Assembly (NCBI RefSeq): GCF_028737205.1
Contig: NZ_JAQZAL010000019.1
Location: 62,001 to 126,000, forward strand
DNA: 64,000 nt
Direction of reading: 5' to 3'
Origin: Actinomycetospora lutea
GTDB taxonomy: Bacteria > Actinomycetota > Actinomycetes > Mycobacteriales > Pseudonocardiaceae
The notes beneath the pieces were generated by a model, which made no database searches, was not told the origin of the DNA, and saw only the letters and a list, made by a program, of their open reading frames with translations. Positions 1-10,772 of the stretch are shown here, piece by piece (position 1 is the stretch's first letter; every line of letters begins with the position of its first letter). A program made the translations under genes and the position numbers.

Positions 1-459
1 GCGCCGCTCGCCGGGATCGACGAACTGGAAGGCGTCGGTGGTCACCGCGGCGACGTCCGGGTCGGCGTCGAGGAGCTCGCCGGTGCGCGCGCAGAACTCC
101 GGCACGACGGCGTCGTCGGAGTTCAGCGGCACGAGGTACCGCCCGGTGGCGAGCGCGGCGGCGGCCATCGTCCCGCCGCTCGCGCCGGCGTTCTCCTGGC
201 GCGTGAAGCGGATCCGCGGGTCGACGAGGTAGGGCTCGATGGCGGCGGCGATCTCGTCGTCCCAGCCGTTGTCGACGACGACCAGCTCCCAATCGGTCCG
301 CGTCTGCGCGAGTACCGACTCGATCGTCCGCGGCAGCGTGTCCGCCGTGCGATAGGCCGTCGTGAGGAAGCTGAACGCCGGGCGCGACGCTCCCGGACCC
401 GCGGACGGGTCCTCCTGCGTCCTGCTCGTCACGATCACCGACCCCCCGGTGGGCTGCAC
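1..459 (-). CDS. Family 2 glycosyltransferase, N-terminal part (runs off window)
   Basis: This is the first 153 codons of a gene that continues beyond base 1. The translation shows a GT-A fold glycosyltransferase 2 start: a FSFLTTAYRTADTLPRTIES strand-helix, then DWELVVVDNG, and later a metal-binding type region (LNSDDAVVPEF). It probably transfers a sugar from a nucleotide-sugar donor at the cytoplasmic face during polysaccharide assembly; donor and acceptor cannot be told. I chose GTG at 459 because GAGAGG lies six bases upstream; GTG at 438 and 432 are alternatives. It is divergent from the lyase-like gene at 758, so it is a separate unit at the edge of the polysaccharide locus. Confidence 0.8.
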   Translation of the reverse strand, partial: MQPTGGSVIVTSRTQEDPSAGPGASRPAFSFLTTAYRTADTLPRTIESVLAQTRTDWELVVVDNGWDDEIAAAIEPYLVDPRIRFTRQENAGASGGTMAAAALATGRYLVPLNSDDAVVPEFCARTGELLDADPDVAAVTTDAFQFVDPGERR

Positions 460-757
460 CGCGCGCCTCTCATCTGCCGTCCGCCGGGTCACGGACGGGT
501 GGACGTTCCTGATCAGGCGTCTCTCCAGAAATGTATCGGGCGGCGTCTCCCGCCCCGTCCTGCGCCCCCACCGAGCTGTGGATCCGCGCACCGGGCGTTT
601 GCCCTACCCCGTCGGACGTCTCGTGACCTCGCCGGAACGTGTGCCTTGCGGCCATGCGCGACGAACGGCCAGTCTGCTGCGCCGAGTGGTAAACCAATGA
701 GGCTCAATCAAGCCAGTGTGACGAGTGGTGCGACGAGCGGTGGGTAAAGGGGTTTCG
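460..757. promoter_or_regulatory. Divergent intergenic region between GT2 gene and lyase-like gene
   Basis: These 298 bases separate two divergently read genes and should hold both promoters. I see no convincing coding frame. AAAGGGG at 746-752 is the ribosome binding site for the ATG at 758. The stretch 690-720 is less GC-rich than its surroundings, which fits a promoter, but no clear -35/-10 pair stands out. Confidence 0.4.
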
Positions 758-1603
758 ATGGACATGAACGGTCGGCGACGCATCCGGCCCGTCGCGCCCG
801 GACGGGGCCGGCGCGTGGCCGGGGCCGCCCTGGGGTGGGCCGTGCTCGGCCTCGCGGGTGGTGTCGTGGGCGCCCCGTCCGCCGGCGCCGCACCCCCTGC
901 CGTCCCGACCGTCGAGGTCGTCGGCAACCCCGTCTTCGTCGGTGACTACGAGACCGGCGACTTCGGCCAGTGGGGCATCTGCCAGACCGCGACGATCAAC
1001 TCCGACTGCGCGGGGTTCGGCGGCGACCGGACGATGCGGATCGTCACCGACGACGTGCGCCAGGGCCGCTACGCCGCCCAGTTCGACCTGGCCCCCGGCG
1101 ACGTCCCCGACTTCGGCGGCGGCGAGCGCGCCGAGGTCCGCTCGGATGCCGAGGGCGCGGTCGTCAAGGAGGGCGACGAGCGCTGGTACCAGTGGTCGAT
1201 GAAGTTCCCGGCGGACTTCCAGGACCCGACCGGGGTGTGGTTCATCGTCATGCAGTGGCACGCCGGCGACGGTTCGCCACCGCTCGCCATCAACATCAGC
1301 AACGAGGGCACCGTCGACATCGGCGGAGATGGGCTCAAGGGCGAGCCGCGGCCGACCATCGGGCCGGTCCGCCGCGGCGAGTGGGTCGATTACACGCTGC
1401 ACGTGAAGTTCTCCCGCAGCTCCGAGGACGGCTTCGTCGAGGCCTGGGAGAACGAGTCCCAGACCGTGCCGCGCACCGCCCGGGCCTCGATGACCAGCGA
1501 CTCGAACTACCTCAAGCAGGGCATCTACCGCGACACCGGCCCGGCGACGTCGGTGCGGATCGACGGGCTGCGCGTGACGGCGCCGGGGGTGGCGCTCCCG
1601 TGA
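758..1603 (+). CDS. Secreted polysaccharide-lyase-like protein (heparin-lyase-type fold)
   Basis: A 281-residue secreted protein. Residues 1-45 form an export signal with a basic stretch, an RR pair before a hydrophobic core and SAGAA at the likely cleavage site, so Sec or Tat export is possible. The mature part matches the bacterial 'polysaccharide lyase' family (PF14099-type beta jelly roll): GERAEVR near 122-128, WYQWSMKFP near 143, VMQWHAGDGSPPLAI near 164-178 and YLKQGIYR at 251-258. It probably binds or cleaves an acidic polysaccharide outside the cell. ATG 758 is preferred over an upstream GTG because AAAGGGG lies five bases before it. It overlaps the next gene by GTGA. A paralogous domain sits at the C-terminus of the protein at 41910-43427. 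Catalytic activity is not proven. Confidence 0.75.
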   Translation: MDMNGRRRIRPVAPGRGRRVAGAALGWAVLGLAGGVVGAPSAGAAPPAVPTVEVVGNPVFVGDYETGDFGQWGICQTATINSDCAGFGGDRTMRIVTDDVRQGRYAAQFDLAPGDVPDFGGGERAEVRSDAEGAVVKEGDERWYQWSMKFPADFQDPTGVWFIVMQWHAGDGSPPLAINISNEGTVDIGGDGLKGEPRPTIGPVRRGEWVDYTLHVKFSRSSEDGFVEAWENESQTVPRTARASMTSDSNYLKQGIYRDTGPATSVRIDGLRVTAPGVALP

Positions 1604-2595
1604 CCCGGCTGCTCGCACCGTTGCTGGCGCTGCTCACCGTCCTCGCCACCGCCGGCACCGCGGTCGCCCTGCCCGATGCCACACCCACCACCCGTGACGT
1701 CTACGCCCGACCCTTCGCGTGGGACTCGATCTGGAACCTGCCGCTGGCGCGGAGCGCGCAGTACCAGGCCTATGACCCGCAGATCGGCGACGTGTACCCC
1801 GACATCGAGAACATCTCGGTGGACCCCGACGCGCCCGTGCGAACCCTCGACGGCGACCCGGGAGGGTCGGTGCTCGTCGACCCCGAGCTCACCGCCGACG
1901 GCAGCTGGAACAACTGCTCGACGCTGCTCGCCGACACCCCGGACCGCGTGACGATCGTGCAGGGCCAGCCGATGACCCTGGAGGCCGGCGGCGACCCGTC
2001 CTGGGACCACGGATGGGCGGCACAGTCGCTCACCGGCGCCGGCATCGAGGGCTGCCACGGCGGGTCGGGCATGTCCGGGATCGGCGGCACGATCCGCGAG
2101 GGTGAGCTGAGCGGCCCGGAGCCGCTGCGCCACGCGCTGAAGTTCAGCCTGCCATGCACCACCAGCTGCTCGGCGGAGGGCGGTGGCTTCCGCTGGCCCG
2201 CGGTCAAGGCCGACTCCGGCTACGAGGGCAAGTACGGCGGCGAGAACCCCGAGGTCCACATGGGGTCGCTGCTCGCGCTGCCGCCCGACACCGACCTCTC
2301 CGCCGTCACCGAGCCCGACGTCCGCAAGGTCGCGGAGGCGCTCATGACCTACGGGGGCTACGTCGTCGATGAGACCGGCGGCGCGCCGTCCGGATCGTTC
2401 GACGTGCAGTCGACCGCGCTCGACGAGTTCCCCAACATCAGCTCCGCGCAGATGCTGGACCTGCTGACGAAGCTCGCGGTGGTCACGAACAACGCCCCGG
2501 AGACCCCCGGCGGCGGAGCGCTCGGCACGCCCCGGCGCGCCGACTGCGCGCCGCCGTTCGCCGACGGTACCGGCGGTGCGCCGCCCGGCTGCTGA
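1600..2595 (+). CDS. Secreted protein of unknown function with DSIWN-type motif
   Basis: A 331-residue protein with a clear signal peptide (hydrophobic residues 3-24, ending TAVALPDA). The mature N-terminus carries PFAWDSIWNLPLA, a motif I associate with uncharacterised secreted actinobacterial proteins. The central part is rich in Gly, Ser and paired Cys (NNCSTLL, EGCHGGSGMSG, LPCTTSCS), which suggests disulfide bonds in an extracellular domain. The GTG start overlaps the stop of the lyase-like gene by four bases, so the two are translationally coupled and probably act on the same extracellular glycan. I do not recognise an enzyme family; it could be a glycan-binding or hydrolytic partner. 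Confidence 0.65.
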   Translation: MTRLLAPLLALLTVLATAGTAVALPDATPTTRDVYARPFAWDSIWNLPLARSAQYQAYDPQIGDVYPDIENISVDPDAPVRTLDGDPGGSVLVDPELTADGSWNNCSTLLADTPDRVTIVQGQPMTLEAGGDPSWDHGWAAQSLTGAGIEGCHGGSGMSGIGGTIREGELSGPEPLRHALKFSLPCTTSCSAEGGGFRWPAVKADSGYEGKYGGENPEVHMGSLLALPPDTDLSAVTEPDVRKVAEALMTYGGYVVDETGGAPSGSFDVQSTALDEFPNISSAQMLDLLTKLAVVTNNAPETPGGGALGTPRRADCAPPFADGTGGAPPGC

Positions 2596-2598
2596 CGG

Positions 2599-5079
<2,481 letters not shown>

Positions 5080-5206
5080 GCTTCCGTCGTCGCCGGCGTC
5101 CCGCGTGGCACGGGGCCGCGCGAGCCCGGCGCGTCCGCCCGGCCGGGCCCTCCCATCGTAGGCCGGGCTCCGACGGGACTGATCGTGGCTGCTGGGTGCG
5201 GCAGCG

Positions 5207-6811
5207 TCACCGGGACGGCTGGAGACGACGTTCCGGGCCACCGTCCGGGGGGCGCGTGCCGGGCAGCGCGGCCGCCTCGGCGTGAGGGCGGTCGTGCTCG
5301 TCCCACCAGGCTCGCTGGTCGTCGCCCGACATGCCGCCCGGCAGGCCGCTGCCGGGCACGCCCGGCCGGGGCCGCACGCCGCGGGCGCGGTGGCGCTCGA
5401 GCTGGATCACGACCATGCCGGCGTAGAGGAACGGCACGAACGTGGCGAAGTCGAGCTGCCGGAGGTCGACGGTGAGCCCGTTCACGACCAGTGTGATCAT
5501 CGCGATCGCGCCGAGCAGCGCCAGCGGCTGGCCGAGGAACTCGTTGGCCGGCAGCTCACGCAGCGCCCGCCACATCAGGTACAGGACGCAGACCACGACC
5601 CCGATCCAGAGCAGCGCGCCCGGGATGCCGAGCTCGGCGGCGATGCCGATCTCGTTCTCGTGGGAGATGAGGTTGTAGCCGCGGTTCCACTCCACGTGCT
5701 GGGACCACTGCACGTGGTACCAGGTGTTGTAGGCGAGGAACCGCGCGATCCCGACGCCGAGTAGCGGGTGCTCCTGGATGGCCTGCCAGGACGTCGCCAT
5801 GATGTTGAGGCGGTCGTACACCTCGTAGGACGACCCGACACCGCCGCTCGCGCGATCGGACGAGAAGAACGTCGAGGCGTTGGCCGCCACACCCGCGAGG
5901 CCGGCCAGCGCGGACACGACGAAGGGGCGCCGCCAGCCCCGGGCGAACACGATCCCCATCCCGATCGCGACGACCAGGGCCAGCATCGAGACACGGGTGT
6001 GGGTCAGGTAGACCGAGTACGCACTCGCGAAGGCCACGCCGTAGAGCGCGAGGCGCACCCAGCGCTTCACCCCGGGGCGCGTCGCCAGGAACACGCAGGC
6101 GAGGAAGCCCATGTCGAGGATCAGGCCGTTGACCACGGGCTGGTTGAACACGCCGTTCGCGCGGTTGTCCCAGTTCGGGTCGGTGATGATGTAGCGCGGC
6201 CACACCAGCGACTGCGGGCCGTGGAACTGCAGGATGCTGACCCAGGCCGAGTACGCCGAGAACACCACCGTGGCCCAGAGGACGAAGCGCACGCCCCGCT
6301 CGTCGTCGGCGACGCCCTTGGCCAGGATGTAGGCCGCGAACGGCACGATCGTGCCGGTGAAGATCCAGCGCCACACGTCCTGGTCGGCGCCGGTCACCGG
6401 GTCGATGGGCGGCAGCTCGTGCGGGAGCATCCAGGACAGGATGTTCCAGGCCAGGTAGGCCGCCATCAGCCACTCGACGACGCCGAGCGTCGGTGGCTTC
6501 TTCTCGCCGCGCTTGATCGCCAGCGCATAGGAGATGACGAGCAGCCCGAGCGCCGGGGTGAGCATCTCCGTGGAGATGATCTCCTTCTGCGCGAGGCGCC
6601 CGAACGACGCGGCGAAGACCACGACGAGCGCGAGCAGCGGGTCGCCCAGGGCCACGAGGCCCACGAGCGCGCCCACCGCGGCGCCCGCGAGGAGGATGCC
6701 GACGTCGCTCGGCGCCGTCACCGCGAGGCCCAGCACGATGACGCAGGCCACGCCACCGACCAGCACGTCGGTGCGGGAGGGCGCCTCGCGGCGCCGGGGG
6801 AGCAGGCTCAT
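5207..6811 (-). CDS. O-antigen ligase / Wzy-like polymerase family membrane protein
   Basis: A 534-residue integral membrane protein with about a dozen helices and a large periplasmic loop, the layout of the Wzy_C (PF04932) family. The stretch HPLLGVGIARFLAYNTWYHV followed by SHENEIGIAAELGIPGALLW matches the conserved loop and following helix of O-antigen ligases and polymerases. It probably polymerises flipped repeat units outside the membrane. The ATG overlaps the stop of the co-polymerase gene by four bases (ATGA), and the flippase follows, so the Wzx-Wzy-Wzz set is complete and co-transcribed. The tail of about 60 residues is hydrophilic and Pro/Arg rich. Confidence 0.85.
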   Translation of the reverse strand: MSLLPRRREAPSRTDVLVGGVACVIVLGLAVTAPSDVGILLAGAAVGALVGLVALGDPLLALVVVFAASFGRLAQKEIISTEMLTPALGLLVISYALAIKRGEKKPPTLGVVEWLMAAYLAWNILSWMLPHELPPIDPVTGADQDVWRWIFTGTIVPFAAYILAKGVADDERGVRFVLWATVVFSAYSAWVSILQFHGPQSLVWPRYIITDPNWDNRANGVFNQPVVNGLILDMGFLACVFLATRPGVKRWVRLALYGVAFASAYSVYLTHTRVSMLALVVAIGMGIVFARGWRRPFVVSALAGLAGVAANASTFFSSDRASGGVGSSYEVYDRLNIMATSWQAIQEHPLLGVGIARFLAYNTWYHVQWSQHVEWNRGYNLISHENEIGIAAELGIPGALLWIGVVVCVLYLMWRALRELPANEFLGQPLALLGAIAMITLVVNGLTVDLRQLDFATFVPFLYAGMVVIQLERHRARGVRPRPGVPGSGLPGGMSGDDQRAWWDEHDRPHAEAAALPGTRPPDGGPERRLQPSR

Positions 6812-9366
6812 TTCTCCGTGCGCATCGTGACGGTCGGGGCGGACAGCGAGTCGGAGCGCCGGGCGGAGGCCTCCTCCTTGGCGCCGGCCTTGTCGCCGGA
6901 CGGCGCGGAGGCCCCGGCACCGTTGCCGGCACGGCTGGTGAAGCGCGCGACGCCGATCCGCTTGGCCCCCGCGGGCGAGCCCGGCGAGGAGGGCTTCGCG
7001 GACGGCTTCGACGCCGAGCCCGACGGCGAGGGTGCCGAGGGGGTGGGCTTCGGGGTCGGACGGGCGGGCGGGCCCCCGGCCGGTCCGCCCGCCGGGCCGG
7101 CGTGCGGGGCGCTCGCGGCCCCGGGCCCACCCGGCCCGGGCTTGGCGGGCTGGCCGCCCACCGGCCCCGACGGCTTCGCGGCCGACGGGCCGGGCCCGTC
7201 CGACGCCTCCGCCGGCTTCGCCGGCTTCGGCGGGCCGGGCTGGGCCGAGCCGCCGAGCGACTCGGAGCCACCGGGCTGGGCTCCACCGGGCTGGGCTCCA
7301 CCGGGCTGGGCTCCACCGGGCTGGCGGGTGTCACCGTTCGGCGGCTCACCGCCGGGCTTCGGCTGCGGGGACGGCTTCCCGCCGGTCTCGCCGGTGCGGC
7401 GCACCACGCGGGCCGCCGGACTCAGCGCGGCGTCGAGGCCGGGCTTGCCGCCCTGGCCACCCTGACCCTTCGCCGGGCCACACTGACCCACCGGGGCCTG
7501 GCTGCTCTGGGCCTGACCCTGGCCCGCCGCGGGCGAGGGGCTCGGCGAGCGGCCGGGGCCGGCCGGGTTGGGGCGCGCGGCGGGCGAGGGGTCGCCCTTC
7601 TCCGGGCCCGTGCCCGGGCGCCCGGTCGGCGCGGAGCCGGCGGCGGGCTTGTCGTCGCGGCGCTTCGGCTCGCCGGCCGGGGAGGCCGTGCCGTTGACGG
7701 GGCGGTGCGAGCCGTTGGTGCCGTTCTGGCCGGCCGGGGCAGCCGCACCTGCGGCAGTACCAGCAGCCGCCGCCGCGACCGCCGCGCCGGCCGCGCCGGT
7801 CGTGGTGCCGGAGCCGTCACGGTTGAGGGCCTCGCGGGCCTCCTCGAGCTTCTTCGCCGAGATCGGTGCCGTGCGGTCGGCCGGCGGGACGGCCTCGCTG
7901 CCGGGACGCGGGCCGGGACCCGCCGGGGCGCCGGCCCCCACGGGCGCGGCGGCCGGGAGCGGGCGACCCGTGGGCGGGCCCGCCGGGAGCCGCACGGGGT
8001 TCCAGTTGCGCTCGGACAGGAAGCCGGGGTCGACCATCTGGTTCGGATTGCGAACCAGCACGACGCCGAGAGCGGTGGACCCGGTGCGACCGAGGGCGTC
8101 GAGCGCCGAGGTCGCGTCCTTGGCGCGGGTCTCGCCCTCCTCGATCACCAGCAGGGCGCGGTCGGCGACGGTGCAGACGACCTGGCCCTCGACCGACTCG
8201 ACGGGCGGCGCGTCGATGATGACGAGGTCGGCGAGCGCGGTGCCCTGGGTGACCAGGCGCTGCACGTGGGTCTTGGAGAACAGCGCGAACAGGTCGTCGC
8301 GCTTGCTGCCCTGCGGCGCGACGAGCAGGGCGCGGCCGTTGGTGAAGATCTTGCCGTCGACCCGGCTGCCGCCGCGCTCGGCGAGGAAGTCGGCGACGCC
8401 GGACATCGTCGCGAGTTCGGAGGGCAGCGGCTCGGCCTCGAGGTCGGTCTGCAGCAGCAGCGTCGACTGGCCCTGCAGGGCACGCAGGCCGGCGAGGGCC
8501 ACGGCGACGCGGGACTTCGACGCCCGGGTGGTGTAGGGCCCGGTGATCGCGAGCGCGCCCGGGGTGGGCATTCCGTAGGGGTTGGTGAGGCCCATCAGCG
8601 AGCGCAGAAGCTGCGCGCGGGCGTCCTCGCCGGAGCGGCGCCGGCCGCCGACGGTCGCGAGCACCGACAGCCCCAGACGGTCGCGGACCTCGTTCGAGGT
8701 GACGATGCGGTTCTCGAAGCGGCCGAGCGCGATGGCGAGCAGTGCGCCGAGGAGCAGGCCGCCGACCAGCGCGGCACCGGCGTTGCGGGCGGCGTTGGAC
8801 GAGTTGGACGCGACACCGGCGTTGAGCTGGAGATCCTGGAGCTGGTTGGTGCCGCTCTGCAGGTTCGTGATCGCGTCCTGGAGCCGGCCGACCTCGTCCG
8901 AGTTGTTCTGCGCCCGGGCCGCGTCGAGCTGGCGTGTCAGCTCGGCGATCTGGGCCTGGCTGTTGCCCTGGAGGCCCTCGTTGACGTCGTCGCGCAGCGC
9001 CTCGGCCATCCGCGTCGCCGACGTCTGCGCGAGCTCCGGCCGGTCGGCCGTGGCCTCCACGTAGACGATCGGGCTCGAGGCGGCGATACGCGCGTTGAGC
9101 GCGACCGAGCTCGGCACCGAGGCGCGCTGGCGCAGCACCTCCTGGGAGGAGGCCTGGTTGAAGTAGTCCGCGTAGCCCTGCGCCAGGACGGTGTCCTGCT
9201 CGGGTGCGCGATCCTGGGAGACGATCGTCAGCGCGGCGCGACCGGTGTAGGTCGTCCCCTGCAGCAGGGAGGCCCCCAACGCACCCGCGGCGGCCACGAG
9301 GCCGATGACGAGGATCAGCACCCAGCGACGCCGGATGCGGTCCCACTGGATCAGGAGCGGGCTCAT
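6808..9366 (-). CDS. Wzz-like polysaccharide co-polymerase with degenerate tyrosine-kinase-like domain and Pro/Gly-rich tail
   Basis: An 852-residue protein. Helices at about 16-35 and 196-216 flank an extracytoplasmic region with coiled-coil potential (140-180), the Wzz pattern that controls chain length. Residues about 260-450 resemble a bacterial tyrosine-kinase P-loop domain: the Walker-A site reads ITGPYTTRASKSRVA (274-288), where the usual Gly-Lys-Ser/Thr is A-S-K-S, the A' region is LLLQTDLEAE (303-312), and Walker B LVIIDAPPV (381-389) is intact. The C-terminal 390 residues are Pro, Gly, Ala rich with a QPGGA repeat, and the usual Tyr cluster is not seen. It may be a pseudokinase or use an atypical site. 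Start ATG 9366 has AAAGG with good spacing. It overlaps the polymerase gene. Confidence 0.8.
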   Translation of the reverse strand: MSPLLIQWDRIRRRWVLILVIGLVAAAGALGASLLQGTTYTGRAALTIVSQDRAPEQDTVLAQGYADYFNQASSQEVLRQRASVPSSVALNARIAASSPIVYVEATADRPELAQTSATRMAEALRDDVNEGLQGNSQAQIAELTRQLDAARAQNNSDEVGRLQDAITNLQSGTNQLQDLQLNAGVASNSSNAARNAGAALVGGLLLGALLAIALGRFENRIVTSNEVRDRLGLSVLATVGGRRRSGEDARAQLLRSLMGLTNPYGMPTPGALAITGPYTTRASKSRVAVALAGLRALQGQSTLLLQTDLEAEPLPSELATMSGVADFLAERGGSRVDGKIFTNGRALLVAPQGSKRDDLFALFSKTHVQRLVTQGTALADLVIIDAPPVESVEGQVVCTVADRALLVIEEGETRAKDATSALDALGRTGSTALGVVLVRNPNQMVDPGFLSERNWNPVRLPAGPPTGRPLPAAAPVGAGAPAGPGPRPGSEAVPPADRTAPISAKKLEEAREALNRDGSGTTTGAAGAAVAAAAAGTAAGAAAPAGQNGTNGSHRPVNGTASPAGEPKRRDDKPAAGSAPTGRPGTGPEKGDPSPAARPNPAGPGRSPSPSPAAGQGQAQSSQAPVGQCGPAKGQGGQGGKPGLDAALSPAARVVRRTGETGGKPSPQPKPGGEPPNGDTRQPGGAQPGGAQPGGAQPGGSESLGGSAQPGPPKPAKPAEASDGPGPSAAKPSGPVGGQPAKPGPGGPGAASAPHAGPAGGPAGGPPARPTPKPTPSAPSPSGSASKPSAKPSSPGSPAGAKRIGVARFTSRAGNGAGASAPSGDKAGAKEEASARRSDSLSAPTVTMRTEK
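7266..7325 (-). repeat. 15-base tandem repeat encoding QPGGA units
   Basis: About four copies of a 15-base unit (CCACCGGGCTGGGCT on the plus strand) encode repeated Gln-Pro-Gly-Gly-Ala in the tail of the co-polymerase. The repeat keeps the frame and is likely to vary in copy number between strains. Confidence 0.85.
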
Positions 9367-9597
9367 TGCGTGCCTTTCGTCCGATCGCCTCCGGCGCGCC
9401 GCCCGAGGATGGTGCGCCGGCACATCGTAGTGTGACGGGCTGTTGCTCCAGGCCCGTCTCCAGGCCTGTCCTGCACCTGCACGGCCACCCGGAACGGTAG
9501 CGAACAGGGCGTCGAGCCCCGCCCGGCGGGCGTGCTGGTCACGGTGGTCCACGGGACCGCTCGACCGTGAGACGTGCGGCGTCGTCGCAGGTTGTCG
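9367..9597. other. Noncoding gap within the polysaccharide operon
   Basis: A 231-base gap separates the GT4 gene from the co-polymerase gene on the same strand. It may hold an internal promoter that lets the Wzz-Wzy-Wzx genes be expressed separately from the transferases. The ribosome binding site AAAGG for the co-polymerase lies at its low-coordinate end. No open frame with good codon use is seen. Confidence 0.4.
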
Positions 9598-10758
9598 TCA
9601 GTGCGCGAGCAGGTCGGAGATCATCCGTTCGCAGCAGCGAGCGGTCGTCTCGATGCTGAAGTCCCGTTCGGCGCGCATGCGGGCCGCCTTGCCGAACGCA
9701 CGGCGCAGCTCGTCGTCGCCGACGAGCTCGCCGAGACGTCGGACCAGTGCGTCGAGATCGCCGGCGGGCACGAGGTGGCCCTCCGCGCCGTCGGCGACGA
9801 TGTCGGGCAGGCCCCCGACGGCGGACGCGACGATGGGCAGCCCGGCCGCCATCTGCTCGATCACCGACATCGGCACGCCCTCGTGCTTCGAGGGGAGCAC
9901 GCCGAGATCGGCGCCCGCGAGCAGGCGCGGCACGTCGCGGCGCAGGCCGGTGAACACCACCCGGTCGGCGACCCCGAGCTCCTCGGCGAGCGCCGTCCGC
10001 TCCTGCGCCAGCGGCCCCTCGCCGACGACGAGGACCCTGAACCGGGGGTGGTCCGGCGCGAGCCGCGCCAGCGCACGCAGGAGCAGGTCGTGTCCCTTGA
10101 TCGGAGTGACGCGCGCGACGATGACCGCGACGACGTCGTCCTCGGCGAACCCGAGCTCGGCGCGCACCTCGGCGCGCTGCGCGGGCGTCGGGAGCTCGGG
10201 GATGCGGATGCCGTTGGGCACCACGTACTCGGGCACGCGGCGCCACGGGTAGCGGCCCACGCCCTCGTGCTCGTGCAGGTAGGCGCTCTGGCTGGGCACC
10301 AGCAGGGCCAGGCCGTCGGTGACCTTCAGCGTCTCGACGACGTAGGGCGGCAGTGCGCGGTCGCCGACGTGGTGCAGGTCCATGTTGTGCACGGCGATGA
10401 CGTTCGCGGGGACCCCGGCGAGCTTCGCGAACCACGGGCCCAGCACGAGCGGGGCGCGCTGGAAGTGGGGGACGAGGACGACGTCCGGCTTCGTGCGCCG
10501 GAAATGGGTCCAGAGCTTCGCGGTGGCACGCAGGTCCTTCCAGCCGTACCGACCGAAGACGGTGACGTCGAAGCCCGAGGCGCGGAAGTCGTCGGCGAGG
10601 GTGCCGCCCTCGCGCAGGCACACCAGCTCCGGACGCACCTTGTCCGGGTCGAGGTGCCGGAACATCTCGAGCAGCACCACCTCGGCGCCGCCGACGAGCG
10701 CGGCGTTCAGCACGAGGCAGAGGCGGGCGGGTTCGTGGGGGCGGGACCGACGCGGCAC
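9598..10758 (-). CDS. GT4 family glycosyltransferase
   Basis: A 386-residue GT-B glycosyltransferase. The N-terminal half has LVLNAALVGGAEVVLLEMFR and the donor-binding half has VPNGIRIPE, VIVARVTPIKGHDLLLRA and SKHEGVPMSVIEQMAAGLPI, with the EGVPMSVIEQ (E-x7-E type) signature of GT4 enzymes. It should add a sugar to a lipid-linked intermediate at the membrane inner face. The start is GTG at 10758, with AGAGG about nine bases upstream; the larger GT2-GT4 gene ends 14 bases before it, so they are one operon. Confidence 0.85.
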   Translation of the reverse strand: MPRRSRPHEPARLCLVLNAALVGGAEVVLLEMFRHLDPDKVRPELVCLREGGTLADDFRASGFDVTVFGRYGWKDLRATAKLWTHFRRTKPDVVLVPHFQRAPLVLGPWFAKLAGVPANVIAVHNMDLHHVGDRALPPYVVETLKVTDGLALLVPSQSAYLHEHEGVGRYPWRRVPEYVVPNGIRIPELPTPAQRAEVRAELGFAEDDVVAVIVARVTPIKGHDLLLRALARLAPDHPRFRVLVVGEGPLAQERTALAEELGVADRVVFTGLRRDVPRLLAGADLGVLPSKHEGVPMSVIEQMAAGLPIVASAVGGLPDIVADGAEGHLVPAGDLDALVRRLGELVGDDELRRAFGKAARMRAERDFSIETTARCCERMISDLLAH

Positions 10759-10772
10759 GGGGGCGGACCTCT

